NCBI GenBank assembly: GCA_030428695.1
Contig: JAUIEM010000167.1
Location: 1 to 19,897, forward strand
Origin: a bacterium
GTDB taxonomy: Bacteria > Planctomycetota > J058 > JAJDCP01
DNA length: 19,897 nucleotides
Direction of reading: 5' to 3'
Shown here: piece by piece, positions 1 through 6,522 of the stretch
How the letters are laid out: every line of letters starts with the position of its first letter
Position numbering within the stretch: the first letter of the stretch is position 1
The notes under the pieces: generated by a model
Told to the model about the DNA's origin: nothing
Seen by the model: the letters and a program-made list of their open reading frames with translations, nothing else
The model's database searches: none
Translations under genes and position numbers: made by a program

Positions 1-99
1 GGCATGCGCGGACAGCAGCAGCGCGGCCCGCAGCGCGGCATGCGCGGACAGCAGCAGCGCGGCCCGCAGCGCGGCATGCGCGGACAGCAGCAGCGCGGC
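1..99. repeat. 36-bp perfect tandem repeat, about 2.75 copies
   Basis: Copies at 1-36 and 37-72 are base-for-base identical, and a third copy (73-99) matches for 27 bases before diverging into the stop region. The period is 36 bases, a multiple of three, so changes in copy number keep the reading frame. The array probably continues upstream of the window. Confidence 0.95.
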
Positions 100-111
100 T
101 TCCGCGGTTGA
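1..111 (+). CDS. C-terminal end of an unidentified protein with R/G/Q-rich 12-residue repeats (partial)
   Basis: The frame beginning at base 1 reads GMRGQQQRGPQR twice and then GMRGQQQRGFRG, followed by TGA at 109-111. The start lies before the window. This frame was chosen because it stops immediately after the repeat ends and gives a coherent basic, low-complexity tail; the other forward frames give Ala/Ser- or Ala/Arg-rich peptides and run on. Arg/Gly-rich tails of this kind often occur on bacterial RNA-binding proteins such as DEAD-box helicases, RNA-binding-domain proteins and translation factors, and on some DNA-binding proteins, so a nucleic-acid role is possible but only inferred. The body of the protein is out of view, so no function can be given. 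The first two copies are identical at the DNA level, which suggests recent expansion. Confidence 0.6.
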   Translation, partial: GMRGQQQRGPQRGMRGQQQRGPQRGMRGQQQRGFRG

Positions 112-124
112 GACCGACCGCTCC

Positions 125-152
125 TTGTGCTCGCGCAGCGGCGCGCTAGAAT
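125..152 (+). promoter_or_regulatory. Candidate sigma70-like promoter of the lipoprotein gene at 172
   Basis: TTGTGC at 125-130 and TAGAAT at 147-152 are separated by 16 bases. The -10 matches TATAAT at five of six positions; the -35 is weak at three of six. Transcription would begin near 159, just before the AGGAGG ribosome site at 161-166. Confidence 0.4.
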
Positions 153-171
153 CGCCCCCGAGGAGGATCCG

Positions 172-768
172 ATGGGACGACTTCTGCGCGCCGCTTTCTG
201 TTTCCTCGCCGTGTGCGCCCTGCAGGGCTGCACCACGATGTTCGTCTGGTACATCCCCGAAGTGCGTGTCGAGCCCGTCGAGCTGATCTCCGCGCTCTCC
301 GAGGCCGAGCTCAACGCCGAGGGGGAGCCCCGCGGCAGCGTGATCACCTGGATCCGTTACAGCAACGGCGACGAGATCGCGATGCGCTTCCAGCTCAGCG
401 ACGGCAGCCACCGCGCCTGGCCCCTCGACGGCCCCCAGCCCGAGCACGGCCCGCTGGCCGACGCCGACGGCTGGGTCTCCAGCCCGCCGCTGCAGATCGC
501 GCTCAACCAGCGCCGCACGGCGCTGCTGGTGCGCACCCACAGCAACGCCGATCCGGAGCGCATGCGCCTGCCGCGGCACCTCGCCGAGCCGCCCTACGGC
601 TGGAGCATGGCGTGGCGCATCCCCGCCAGTCTGATCTCCGTTCCGATCGACGTCGCGACCTTCCCGATCCAGGGCATCGTCCACCTCGCCCACACGGGCG
701 GAGGAACCCACACCCACGCGGACGGGACGACCCACACCCACGGGGATGGGTCGACGCACAGTCACTGA
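172..768 (+). CDS. Putative lipoprotein with His-rich C-terminus
   Basis: Predicted 198-residue envelope lipoprotein of unknown function. The ATG at 172 is chosen because AGGAGG (161-166) lies 5 bases upstream; a GTG at 127 in the same frame would put a non-hydrophobic stretch ahead of the signal. The N-terminus has a charged start, a hydrophobic core and a lipobox ending LQGC, with Cys20 as the probable lipidated residue. Near the C-terminus a hydrophobic stretch containing SLISVPIDVATFPIQGI recalls the end of small YceK-like lipoproteins, but that resemblance is weak. The last about 20 residues alternate Thr/His/Gly/Asp and contain seven His, a plausible Zn, Ni or Cu binding tail. It converges on the acyltransferase gene to its right and is otherwise a lone gene. 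Coding status and lipoprotein type are well supported; metal binding is inferred. Confidence 0.85.
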   Translation: MGRLLRAAFCFLAVCALQGCTTMFVWYIPEVRVEPVELISALSEAELNAEGEPRGSVITWIRYSNGDEIAMRFQLSDGSHRAWPLDGPQPEHGPLADADGWVSSPPLQIALNQRRTALLVRTHSNADPERMRLPRHLAEPPYGWSMAWRIPASLISVPIDVATFPIQGIVHLAHTGGGTHTHADGTTHTHGDGSTHSH

Positions 769-886
769 GGGCGTCGGTTCTCTCGCTGCGCCTTGGGGGG
801 TCGGAAGCTCGCCGGTCGGGCAAGGGCAACGATCTGGGGAACCCGGGGTCGGAGACCTGACCTCCTCGGAGCGGCGTCTTCTTGGT

Positions 887-914
887 CGATCCCGATCCCG
901 ATCCCGATCCCGAT
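887..914. repeat. CCCGAT hexanucleotide microsatellite, about 4.7 copies
   Basis: Five GAT words recur exactly every 6 bases through CGAT(CCCGAT)4. It sits in non-coding DNA between convergent genes. Such arrays can change copy number by replication slippage. Confidence 0.95.
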
Positions 915-1005
915 TGAAGTCAGAGGAGGACTTCCGTCGCGCGCCTCCCGCCCGACAAGGCCGCACGGTCACGGTCGCGGTCACGCCGCGACGGCACAGC
1001 TCGGA

Positions 1006-1048
1006 TGACAGTGTCAGACCTGTTGAACGTCCGTCAGAAAGCTGTCAG
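1006..1048. repeat. TGACAGTGTCA dyad with two further GTCAG words
   Basis: TGACA (1006-1010) and TGTCA (1012-1016) form a perfect inverted repeat around one base. GTCAG occurs at 1013-1017, 1033-1037 and 1044-1048. The location, just beyond the 3' end of the minus-strand acyltransferase gene, makes a promoter operator less likely. A protein-binding site or part of a weak transcript end is possible. Confidence 0.4.
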
Positions 1049-1055
1049 GGGTGAG

Positions 1056-2018
1056 CTACGACGCGCGGGCGAGAGGACGCGGCGCGGGAGCCGTGGTCAG
1101 AAGCGGCTTCTCGCCGAGGTAGCGGGCGAGGGTGTCCGGACGCAGCTCGACGACCGACTGCCAGGCCGCCTCGATCGCGTCCTTGTAGCGCTCCTTCCCG
1201 GCCGGCGCGCGGCGCGCGGCCTCGAGGCGGGCGGCGGGGACCGGCTCGCCGACGCTGACGACGACGCGCTGGAAGAAGCGCGGGCGCACCTTGCCGACCG
1301 GCAGCACGTCCTGCATCCCGTAGAAGCACAGCGGCAGCACCTCGGCCTCCGGGCAGTGGGCGATCACCTTGCCGACGCCGCGGCGCGGCCGGCGCAGCTC
1401 GAGGCTGCGGCTGCGTCCGCCCTCCGGGAAGAAGTGCAGCCAGCCCCCGGCGTTGACCCGCGCGCAGGCCTCGATCATGCCGAGCTGGTTCAGGGAGGCG
1501 ACCTCCTTGCCGCCCGGGGTCAGGAAGCCGCGCAGGATCTCCTCCGCCGGCCGCCCGCTGCGGTTCTCGAGCTCGGCCAGGACCGCGTCGGCGTCGCGGG
1601 CGCGAGCCCGCAGCACCTCGCTGAAGCTGTCCGGCAGCGGCGCGGGGCGGGCGCCCTTGGCGATGCGCTCCATGAACACCATCGAGGCGACGTCGCTGAA
1701 GTAGCGGACGAAGCGCGCCCACAGCCCCTTGCCCGAGGGCGAGAAGTTCGTCGCGCAGGGGGTCGAGTGCCAGATCTTGTTCTGCTCGTCGAAGGTCTTG
1801 AGCCCGAGCACTTCGGCGATGACGAGGGGATCGTCGAACAGGCTGACGTGGTTGCTGATCGTGATCAGCCCGGTGCCCCGCTCCTTCGAGCGCGCGACCG
1901 CGGCTTTCAGATTTTCACCACCGACGATCTCGTAGCGCGTCAGTTTGTTGATCAACGAAAACGCGTATCCGATGCATCGCGAGCGAAGAAGCCGCTCCAG
2001 CCGTCCCAGTGTGCCCAT
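1056..2018 (-). CDS. PlsC/tafazzin-like lysophospholipid acyltransferase
   Basis: Predicted 320-residue membrane-associated acyltransferase that would move a fatty acyl chain onto a lysophospholipid or glycerol-3-phosphate derivative. It has the family motif I as NHVSLFDD (catalytic His57 and Asp62 of HX4D) preceded by a beta strand reading GLITIS, and motif III as FPEGGRSRS near residues 197-205. The NH-x4-DDP form resembles tafazzins more than typical PlsC. About 100 residues separate the two motifs with an apparent helical insertion. Two nearby ATGs are possible: 2024, which abuts the GGAAGG sequence, and 2018, which lies 6 bases from it; the latter is preferred on spacing. The in-frame extension to 2162 has no membrane-protein character and overlaps the lipoprotein gene. 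The gene follows that lipoprotein gene on the same strand after an 82-base gap, so they may be cotranscribed. Substrate specificity cannot be read from sequence. Confidence 0.87.
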   Translation of the reverse strand: MGTLGRLERLLRSRCIGYAFSLINKLTRYEIVGGENLKAAVARSKERGTGLITISNHVSLFDDPLVIAEVLGLKTFDEQNKIWHSTPCATNFSPSGKGLWARFVRYFSDVASMVFMERIAKGARPAPLPDSFSEVLRARARDADAVLAELENRSGRPAEEILRGFLTPGGKEVASLNQLGMIEACARVNAGGWLHFFPEGGRSRSLELRRPRRGVGKVIAHCPEAEVLPLCFYGMQDVLPVGKVRPRFFQRVVVSVGEPVPAARLEAARRAPAGKERYKDAIEAAWQSVVELRPDTLARYLGEKPLLTTAPAPRPLARAS

Positions 2019-2100
2019 CGCCATCCTTCCCGTCGGTGTGAGTGGGAGGAAAGGCAGCAATTGGTGTGCCGGGTACGAAAAACAGCCTCCGGCCAGATCT

Positions 2101-2784
2101 CTACGGCAGCGGCAGGGAAACCGTCTGCCAGCCCCCGTGGTAGGCCAGGGCGACCGCTCCACCGCTGCCGTGGGCGAGCAGCTCGACCTCGACCTCGGTG
2201 CGGACGCGCGCGCTGAGCATCGTCTCGAGCTCGCTCGCGCTCAGGCTGAGGCCGGTGCTGGTGAGCTCGCGGGTCGCGCGGGTGGTGTTCTCCCGCTCGG
2301 CGCCCTGCTGGTCCTTGAACTTCTGGGTGTAGCGGATGACCAGCTCGATGCGCGCGATCTTCTGGAAGCCCTCGCCCGGCGCCTGGAAACCGGCGACCTG
2401 CAGACCCCCTTCGACGACCTTCACCGACTCCTGCGGATCCCAGACCTGCAGGGCGCCGAGGTCGACGTCCTCGCGGATCGAGAAGGTCTCCGAGCCGATC
2501 CAGGGCTGGGTGCGATCCGGGTCGGCGGGGGCCTCGAGCTGGAACTTGCGCTCGCCGAACATGCCGCTGAGGTCCTTCCCGGTCCAGGCGAAGTCGAAGC
2601 TGCCGTCCTCTCCGACGGATGCCGAGCGGCTGGACATGCCGGTCGTGTTGACCAGCTCGAGCAGGCTGATGCCCTGGGCGGTGCCGCGGACGTGGACGGT
2701 CTTGTCGGCGGGCACGGGGCTGTCCGGGCAGCCGACGACCAGCAGCGCGAAGGCGATCGTCAGCGTGGCTACAACAACTCTCAT
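2101..2784 (-). CDS. Putative lipoprotein of unknown function
   Basis: Predicted 227-residue lipoprotein. The signal segment is hydrophobic from residue 3 and ends in VVGC, with Cys19 as the lipidation site. The start is fixed by AGGAGG (complement of 2793-2798), 8 bases upstream. The mature part is acidic and looks beta-rich: residues about 30-70 resemble a carboxypeptidase-regulatory or transthyretin-like fold (RGTAQGISLLELVNTTG followed by a Gly/Asp turn and a strand reading SFDFAWTG), and the rest is alternating strands without Cys. I do not recognise the family. It is divergent from the coiled-coil gene at 2900 with 115 bases between their starts, and upstream of the acyltransferase gene. 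Being lipid-anchored next to a lipid-modifying enzyme is suggestive but not evidence of a shared role. Confidence 0.85.
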   Translation of the reverse strand: MRVVVATLTIAFALLVVGCPDSPVPADKTVHVRGTAQGISLLELVNTTGMSSRSASVGEDGSFDFAWTGKDLSGMFGERKFQLEAPADPDRTQPWIGSETFSIREDVDLGALQVWDPQESVKVVEGGLQVAGFQAPGEGFQKIARIELVIRYTQKFKDQQGAERENTTRATRELTSTGLSLSASELETMLSARVRTEVEVELLAHGSGGAVALAYHGGWQTVSLPLP

Positions 2785-2851
2785 CGATGGATCCTCCTCA
2801 CTTGTCGGCCAATCTCGCCGATGTGGGCCGCCAGCTCAAGTCCTTTCGGGA

Positions 2852-2879
2852 TTGCAAAGACGCGCCCCTGCGCTATAGT
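2852..2879 (+). promoter_or_regulatory. Sigma70-like promoter of the coiled-coil gene at 2900
   Basis: TTGCAA (2852-2857) and TATAGT (2874-2879) are 16 bases apart, matching the consensus at four and five positions. The predicted start near 2886 leaves a leader of about 14 bases, just enough for the GGGAG ribosome site at 2889-2893. The surrounding 40 bases are less GC-rich than the flanking coding DNA. Confidence 0.6.
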
Positions 2880-2899
2880 CAGCCCTCCGGGAGAAGACC

Positions 2900-4891
2900 A
2901 TGTCGCGCCGCAACCGCATCTTCGCGGCCCTGCTCGAGGCCGAGGGCCGCCTGTCCGGCGCCGCCCTCGCCGAGGCGGAGCGCTCCCGCAGCAGCCACCA
3001 GCCCCTCGAGGACGTGCTCCTCGGCTCCGGGCACCTGGTTCCCCGCGACGTCGACCGGCTCCGCGCCCACGACCGCGCCCTGCTCGAGGACCGCATCCTG
3101 GCCGGGGTGCTGATCGAGTGGAAGGCCCTCGACTACGACGGCGCCCGCGCCGCCCTGCGCGCCCAGGAAGTGCGCGCCCGCGAGGGCACGCTGGTGCGCT
3201 TGCCGGAGATCCTCCAGGGGACGGTTCCTCCCGCCGTCCTCGCCCGCGCCGCCTCCGCAGCGGCCCCGCGGGAGCTGCGCTGCCCGGGCTGTGAGAGCGC
3301 GTACGCCGTCGAGGTGCCGCCCTTCTCCGGCAAGCTCCCGCAGTGTCCGCGCTGCCCGGCCCACCTCGAGGGAGGCGCGCGCAGCCGGCGGGTCAAGGTC
3401 GACAGCGGCGAGCTCGAGCGCGTCCACCGCGAGGCCGAGCGCGAGCGGGAGACGCGCCAGGCCCTCGAGCGCGAGCTGTCGACCTCGCGCCTCGCCCTCG
3501 CCCGGGCCGAGGAGGCCGGCGCCGAGGTCGACGACCTGCGCGCCGACCTCGAGCGCGAGCGCCGCCGCCGCAAGGAGCTCGAGGGCGCCTACCAGACCAC
3601 CCGGCTGCAGCTCGACGACGCCCTCGGCGCGCGCGGCGAGCTCGACCGCCTGCGCGCCGAGCTCGAGGCCGAGCGGGAGGGACGCAAACAGCTCGAGCGC
3701 GCCCACGCCGAGGCGCGGCGTGCCCTGGAGGCCCAGGGAGAGCTCGCCGGCGAGGCCTCCCGCACCGCCGCCCGCCTGCGCGAGGCCGAGGCCGCGCAGG
3801 AGAGCGCCGAGCAGGCGCTGCAGGCGGCACGCAGCACGAGCAACGAGGTCGAGGACCGGCTGAAGAGCGAGCAGACCCGCCGCATCCAGGCGGAGCTCAA
3901 GCTGCAGTCCGCGGTCTCGGAGCACCAGGCCGCCGAGCTCCTGCGCCGCGAGGCCGAGTCGACCCGCGGCCAGCTCGAGCGGGAGCTCGAAGCCGAGAAG
4001 GAAGCGAAGGCGGCGCTCAAGACCTCCCTGGACGACCTCGAAGCCGAGCGCCGTTCGATCCGCGCCGCCCTCGAAGAGGCCGCGCGCGCCCTCGAAGAGG
4101 AGCGCGCCGCCGGCAAGCGCACCCAGCGGGTCCTGACCGACGTGCGCGCCGACCTCGAGCGGGCCCGGGCCGACCGCGGCCGCGCCGAGGCCGAGCTCGC
4201 CGCCCTCAGCGCCGAGGCGAGCGCCCAGCGGGAGGCCGCGACCGCCCTGGAACAGCGCCTCGCCGCGCTCGGCGAGGAGCTCGGCAGCGAGAAGAGCTCG
4301 CGGGAAGAGGAGGCCGCGCGCCTCGCCGCCGCGCGGGCCGAGCTCGAGACGCAGTCCAGCCAGCGCGCCGGGCTCGACGCCCGGCTCGCCGAGCTCGAGG
4401 CCGCTCTCGCCAGCGAACGGGCCCGCGCCGAGGAAGGGGAGCGCGAGCTCGCCCGCCTGCGCGGAGAGATCGCCGACGAGCGCGCCACCCGCGCCGCCCT
4501 CGAAGCCGCCAGCGCGGAGAAGGGCGGCGAGATCGCCTCGCTGCAGGAAGCCCGCGCCCGGGCGGAGGACACCCTGACCGAGCTGCGCGCCACCCTCGCC
4601 GCCGAGCGCTCCTCGCGCGAGGAGCAGGAGGCCGCGCTCGGCGCCCTGCGCGGCGACCTCGACGCCGAGCGCGAACGCCTGCAGCAGGCCGCGGAGGCGC
4701 GGACCGAGGCCGAGAGCGCCCTGACCGAGGAGCGCGCCCGCGCCGCCGCCCTCGAGGCGCGCGTGCAGAGCATCGACGAGGCCCGGCAGGAGGCCGAGCG
4801 CCGCGCCTCGACGATGGTCTGGATGGCGATGCTCGCGGTCGGCGTCGGGGTCGGCGTCACCCTGCTGTTCAGCTCCCTCCTCGGGGGCTGA
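2900..4891 (+). CDS. Zinc-ribbon, long coiled-coil, tail-anchored membrane protein
   Basis: Predicted 663-residue protein in three parts. Residues 1-120 are helical, with a pattern (LLEAEGRLSGAALAEAER...EDVLLGSGHL) that resembles the helical N-terminal module of GspE/MshE-type proteins and may be duplicated. Residues 128-152 hold a four-Cys zinc ribbon, CPGC and CPRC separated by 17 residues. Residues about 168-635 are almost entirely Glu, Arg, Ala and Leu in heptad-like order with no proline-rich breaks, so a long coiled coil. The last 26 residues are one membrane helix (about 638-660) preceded by Arg residues, with nothing beyond, so it is tail-anchored. ATG at 2900 follows GGGAG by 6 bases. 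A structural or scaffold role at the membrane is inferred. Similarity to SMC or myosin-like proteins in a search would probably be compositional. No partner gene is evident nearby. Confidence 0.88.
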   Translation: MSRRNRIFAALLEAEGRLSGAALAEAERSRSSHQPLEDVLLGSGHLVPRDVDRLRAHDRALLEDRILAGVLIEWKALDYDGARAALRAQEVRAREGTLVRLPEILQGTVPPAVLARAASAAAPRELRCPGCESAYAVEVPPFSGKLPQCPRCPAHLEGGARSRRVKVDSGELERVHREAERERETRQALERELSTSRLALARAEEAGAEVDDLRADLERERRRRKELEGAYQTTRLQLDDALGARGELDRLRAELEAEREGRKQLERAHAEARRALEAQGELAGEASRTAARLREAEAAQESAEQALQAARSTSNEVEDRLKSEQTRRIQAELKLQSAVSEHQAAELLRREAESTRGQLERELEAEKEAKAALKTSLDDLEAERRSIRAALEEAARALEEERAAGKRTQRVLTDVRADLERARADRGRAEAELAALSAEASAQREAATALEQRLAALGEELGSEKSSREEEAARLAAARAELETQSSQRAGLDARLAELEAALASERARAEEGERELARLRGEIADERATRAALEAASAEKGGEIASLQEARARAEDTLTELRATLAAERSSREEQEAALGALRGDLDAERERLQQAAEARTEAESALTEERARAAALEARVQSIDEARQEAERRASTMVWMAMLAVGVGVGVTLLFSSLLGG

Positions 4892-5098
4892 GGCCCTCCC
4901 ACCCGGGATCGGTCGGGAGCGCTCCGGGCCTTCGCCGGTCCCGTCGTGTTCGATTTCCCGCCCCCGCCCCCTTCCCCGTTCTTCGCCGGCCAGGCCGCGC
5001 GGTCGACAAGGGAAGTGGGAAGCTCCGCTGCGGTGGACGGGTCGGCCCCCTGCCGGAATGGGCCCATGCGCACCCTTGACGCCGGTTGATGCACCGGG

Positions 5099-5127
5099 TT
5101 GAGTCGCCAGCCCCCCTGACCTATGCT
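5099..5127 (+). promoter_or_regulatory. Candidate promoter giving a leaderless algI transcript
   Basis: TTGAGT (5099-5104) and TATGCT (5122-5127) are 17 bases apart, each matching four of six consensus positions. Transcription would be expected 6-7 bases after the -10, at 5133-5134, exactly on the GTG that begins the AlgI-like protein. There is no ribosome-binding sequence upstream of that GTG, which fits a leaderless message. Confidence 0.5.
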
Positions 5128-5133
5128 CCGCCG

Positions 5134-6522
5134 GTGGTCTTCACGAGCGGCATCTTCCTCTACGCCTTCCTGCCCCTCTTTCTGCTGAGCTACTACGCCA
5201 GCCCGAAGGGTCGGCGGTCGCTGCTGATCGCGGTCTGGAGCTACGTGTTCTACGGCTGGTGGCGCCCCGACTTCGTGCTGTTGATGCTGCTCTCGACCGT
5301 CGTCGACTTCTCCTGCGGGAGAGGCATCGCGCGCGCCCAGGCCCGGGGGGAGACCGGCAGGCCCTTCCTGCTCGCCTCGCTCCTGATCAACCTCGGCCTG
5401 CTCGGCTACTTCAAGTACGCGAACTTCGGCATCGACTCGCTCAACCAGCTCCTCGCCCGCTTCGACCTGGCGCCGATCGCGTGGACCGGGGTGGTGCTGC
5501 CGGTCGGGATCTCCTTCTACACCTTCCAGACCCTGAGCTACACCATCGACCTCTACCGGCGGCGGACCGAGCCCGTGCGCGGCTTCTCCGACTTCATGTG
5601 CTACGTCGCGATGTTCCCGCAGCTCATCGCCGGCCCGATCGTCCGCTACCGGACGGTGGCCGCGCAGCTCCGCGAGCGCGAGCACAGCTGGCAGCGCTTC
5701 TCGCTCGGGGTGCTCTTCTTCCAGACCGGGCTGGTCAAGAAGGTGCTGCTGGCGGACGTCGTCGCCACCCCGGCGGACATGGCCTTCGCCGCCGCCGGTC
5801 CGGCCGCCGCCGTCGACGCCTGGATCGGGGCCGTCGCCTACGCCTTCCAGATCTACTTCGACTTCTCGGGCTACTCCGACATGGCCATCGGCCTCGGGCT
5901 GATGATCGGCTTCCGGCTGCCGATCAACTTCAACCGGCCGTACGCGGCGACCTCGATCACCGACTTCTGGCGCCGCTGGCACATCTCGCTCTCGACCTTC
6001 CTGCGCGACTACCTCTACATCCCGCTGGGCGGGAACCGGCGGGGGCCGTGGCGGACCTACCTCCACCTGATGCTCACGATGCTCCTCGGCGGCCTGTGGC
6101 ACGGCGCCGCCTGGACCTTCGTCGCCTGGGGGGCCTACCAGGGGCTCTTCCTCGCCTTCGAGCGCTGGCTCGGCAAGCGCCCGCTCTACGCCGGGCTGCC
6201 CCGCGCGGCGCGTATCGCGATCACCTTCATGGTGGTGCTCGGGGGCTGGGTGCTGTTTCGTTCCCCCGACCTCGGCTTCGCCGGCCGCTACCTGCTGACC
6301 ATGGCGGGTCTGGGCAGCGGCAGCCAGGTGCTCTTCGTGCGCCCTGCCCAGTGGCTCGTCCTCGGCATCGCCGCCGTCGCCGTGTGGGGCTTCCCCACGA
6401 CACAGAACCACATCCACCGCGGGCGGACGGTCTTCGTCTGGATGATCCAGGCGCTCTTCGTCGTCGCCCTCCTTCACCTCCACTACCAGGAACATGTACC
6501 CTTTCTCTACTACCAGTTCTGA
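5134..6522 (+). CDS. algI: AlgI/DltB-type membrane-bound O-acyltransferase (MBOAT)
   Basis: Predicted 462-residue polytopic membrane protein that passes acetyl groups across the inner membrane for O-acetylation of an exported polysaccharide. GTG at 5134 is preferred because it gives the canonical AlgI N-terminus MVFTSGIFLYAFLPLFLLSYY; an in-frame ATG at 5086 would add 16 unrelated residues. Family signatures are KYANF, the LPVGISFYTFQTLSYTID block, QLIAGPIVRY, FDFSGYSDMAIGLG, DFWRRWHISLSTFLRDYLY, IPLGGNR and LLGGLWHGAAWTFVAWG. The invariant His of the last block is residue 323, close to catalytic His322 of Pseudomonas AlgI. The downstream AlgJ-like gene overlaps it by 29 bases. The symbol denotes the family; whether the target is alginate, another exopolysaccharide, cellulose or peptidoglycan cannot be told, because no glycan synthase is in the window. 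Confidence 0.95.
   Translation: MVFTSGIFLYAFLPLFLLSYYASPKGRRSLLIAVWSYVFYGWWRPDFVLLMLLSTVVDFSCGRGIARAQARGETGRPFLLASLLINLGLLGYFKYANFGIDSLNQLLARFDLAPIAWTGVVLPVGISFYTFQTLSYTIDLYRRRTEPVRGFSDFMCYVAMFPQLIAGPIVRYRTVAAQLREREHSWQRFSLGVLFFQTGLVKKVLLADVVATPADMAFAAAGPAAAVDAWIGAVAYAFQIYFDFSGYSDMAIGLGLMIGFRLPINFNRPYAATSITDFWRRWHISLSTFLRDYLYIPLGGNRRGPWRTYLHLMLTMLLGGLWHGAAWTFVAWGAYQGLFLAFERWLGKRPLYAGLPRAARIAITFMVVLGGWVLFRSPDLGFAGRYLLTMAGLGSGSQVLFVRPAQWLVLGIAAVAVWGFPTTQNHIHRGRTVFVWMIQALFVVALLHLHYQEHVPFLYYQF

Larger units (their letters stand above)
769..1055. other. Convergent intergenic region without a supported gene
   Basis: The region lies between two genes that face each other. It holds a CCCGAT hexanucleotide repeat, a stretch rich in GGTCRCG around 967-984, and near its right end a perfect TGACA-G-TGTCA dyad followed by two more GTCAG words. 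Short open frames cross it, but none has a ribosome site or a convincing composition. I see no hairpin followed by a T-run that would count as an intrinsic terminator. Confidence 0.6.

Noticed and set aside
1..99. A CRISPR array, because the repeat unit is 36 bases
   Set aside because: Copies abut with no spacers and encode a periodic peptide ending in a stop codon.
4892..4930. An intrinsic terminator after the coiled-coil gene (GGCCC/GGGCC and CTCCC/GGGAG arms)
   Set aside because: The arms are short and nested with mismatches, and no T-run follows.
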